NCBI GenBank assembly: GCA_019308525.1
Contig: JAFDIC010000277.1
Span: forward strand, 1 to 5,643
DNA: 5,643 nt
Direction of reading: 5' to 3'
From: Deltaproteobacteria bacterium
GTDB lineage: Bacteria; Desulfobacterota; DSM-4660; Desulfatiglandales; HGW-15
Made by a program: the position numbers and the translations under genes. The notes beneath the pieces are model-generated. The model was not told the origin of the DNA, searched no databases, and saw only the letters and a program-made list of their open reading frames with translations. Below, one piece after another: positions 4,543 through 5,643 of the stretch. The number at the start of each line of letters is the position of its first letter. Position 1 is the stretch's first letter.

Positions 4543-5604
4543 ATGTTTGACATTGGTGATATGGGGAAAGATGACATCCTCAGGGAGATATCCGAGAACA
4601 TCGATCGCCTCATAACGGTGGATCTTCCCTTCCGGACGGTATCGAGCAAGCTATATGCGGACACCCGCGCCCTCTATGGTGACCCCATTACACTCCTGGC
4701 TGCCGGGGGCCTCCGCGAATCCATACAGGAAAGGGAGGTTGCACTGATCGCCACGGGTTGGCCGGACAGGCCGCATGTGAGCCCTGACATTGCCGAGACA
4801 GACGGGCCTCCAGGCGCCGCATTGCTGGGAATGGCCTTGCACAGGGCCAGGAAAGCCGTTGCGTTGTTCCTTACCGAGGAGCAACTGGTTGCACCCATGG
4901 AAAAGGTATGCGCGTCAGCCGGCTTCAAGGTGCTCCCCCTTGACAGACTCATGGATGCATCTGAATCCAGGGCTCCCCTGCACGCTGCATCGGTTCTGGG
5001 CTTTCCTGCGGGGGTTTCAGAGGCAGCAGATGCAGCGGAGAATCTACTCGACACATATCCCGTTCGGGCGGTGATCTCCATTGAGAAGGGCGGCATGAAT
5101 GAGAAGGGCATTATCCACACCAGTCGCGGGGATGATACCACCGGCCCCATGGCCAAGATAGATATCCTTATTAGGAAGGCCGGGGAGAGAGAAATCCTCA
5201 CTATCGGTATTGGTGACGGGGGAAACGAAATCGGCATGGGCGTGATTGCTGACAATCTCAGGGAATGGCTCCCCTATGGAAAGAAGTGCAAGTGCCCTTG
5301 CGGCGGAGGGATCGTGCCCGTCACAAAGACTGATTTCCTGCTCCCCGCGGCAGTTTCAAACTGGGGAGCCTACGGCATCTCGGCCATGCTGGCGATCCTC
5401 GAGGAAAGGCGAGAGGTTTTTCACTCCGCCGACCTGGAGCAACGATTACTTCATTCTTGTGCAGATGCAGGATTTATTGACGGAGGGAGCGGCTACGCAA
5501 ATGGCGGGGTTGACTCCCTCCCCATCCATGTACACATGAGCCTGGTGAATCTCCTGGGTGCGTTTGTGGAAAAGGGTATCACTGCAATCCGGGACCGAGC
5601 ATAA
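4543..5604 (+). CDS. D-glutamate cyclase-like protein (DUF4392)
   Basis: This 353-residue cytoplasmic protein matches DUF4392, the C-terminal domain of D-glutamate cyclase, which converts D-glutamate to 5-oxo-D-proline. Diagnostic segments are TGWPDRPHVSPDIAETDGPP (71-90), EKGGMN (181-186), SRGDDTTGPMAKID (194-207), the signature GIGDGGNEIGMG (222-233), SNWGAYG (272-278) and DGGSGYANGGVDSLP (313-327). The protein is the stand-alone bacterial form, without the N-terminal DUF1445-type domain of the vertebrate enzyme. A C-x-C-x-C cluster occupies 249-253. A purine-rich GGGGGAT (4529-4536 region) precedes the ATG by about 8 nt, and only 15 nt separate it from the regulator's stop, so the two form an operon. 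True substrate specificity may differ from D-glutamate: the association with AtuA-like and DUF4387 genes suggests a related carboxylate or lactam. Family call is strong; reaction is by homology. Confidence 0.85.
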   Translation: MFDIGDMGKDDILREISENIDRLITVDLPFRTVSSKLYADTRALYGDPITLLAAGGLRESIQEREVALIATGWPDRPHVSPDIAETDGPPGAALLGMALHRARKAVALFLTEEQLVAPMEKVCASAGFKVLPLDRLMDASESRAPLHAASVLGFPAGVSEAADAAENLLDTYPVRAVISIEKGGMNEKGIIHTSRGDDTTGPMAKIDILIRKAGEREILTIGIGDGGNEIGMGVIADNLREWLPYGKKCKCPCGGGIVPVTKTDFLLPAAVSNWGAYGISAMLAILEERREVFHSADLEQRLLHSCADAGFIDGGSGYANGGVDSLPIHVHMSLVNLLGAFVEKGITAIRDRA

Positions 5605-5643
5605 TCCGGTACATGCTGGCTTTTCACACAATAGTCCAGATCA
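5605..5643. other. Right-edge non-coding remnant
   Basis: These 39 bases follow the cyclase-like gene. I see no terminator hairpin and no convincing start site, so the operon may continue beyond the window. Confidence 0.3.

Noticed and set aside
4674..5255. Leftward open frame of 193 codons opposite the cyclase-like gene
   Set aside because: It is an antisense shadow. The DUF4392 motifs on the plus strand explain the region.

Overview
The window looks like a bacterial chromosome segment, most likely from a Desulfobacterota (deltaproteobacterial) or similar anaerobic lineage. The clues are a solitary type IV pilin-like gene with a sigma-54 promoter, frequent AGG arginine codons, GC-rich catabolic genes, and a DUF1446/DUF4387/FCD-GntR/D-glutamate-cyclase-like gene set. 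This placement is an inference; no rRNA or other phylogenetic marker is present.

The window falls into three blocks. (1) Positions 1-887: a non-coding leader that ends in a short intrinsic terminator (178-200), then a compact two-gene toxin-antitoxin-like module. Its first gene encodes a TumE/DUF6516-family putative toxin (238-531) and its second an HVO_A0114-type winged-helix protein, the probable antitoxin and repressor (528-887). The genes overlap by ATGA, and a cluster of palindromes (211-243) lies over the promoter. This block is visibly AT-richer than the right half of the window. (2) Positions 888-1981: about 350 bp of non-coding DNA, a strong -24/-12 sigma-54 promoter (1240-1255), one prepilin/pseudopilin gene (1310-1792), and a gene-free convergent gap with a nested GC-rich stem-loop. 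(3) Positions 1982-5604: a divergently organised catabolic-looking cluster. An AtuA-family (DUF1446) protein and a DUF4387 protein are read leftwards as a tight pair. An FCD-type GntR regulator and a D-glutamate-cyclase-like (DUF4392) protein are read rightwards as a tight pair. A shared 113-bp regulatory region lies between them.

The most interesting part is block 3. Two proteins with no established biochemical reaction (AtuA-like and DUF4387) sit face to face with a D-glutamate-cyclase-like enzyme and a ligand-sensing repressor. This resembles a small, substrate-inducible pathway for an organic acid or amino acid, perhaps D-glutamate, 5-oxoproline or a related dicarboxylate. The substrate cannot be read from the sequence. 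Block 1 is a likely mobile or accessory insertion. The pilin of block 2 is an independently regulated single gene.
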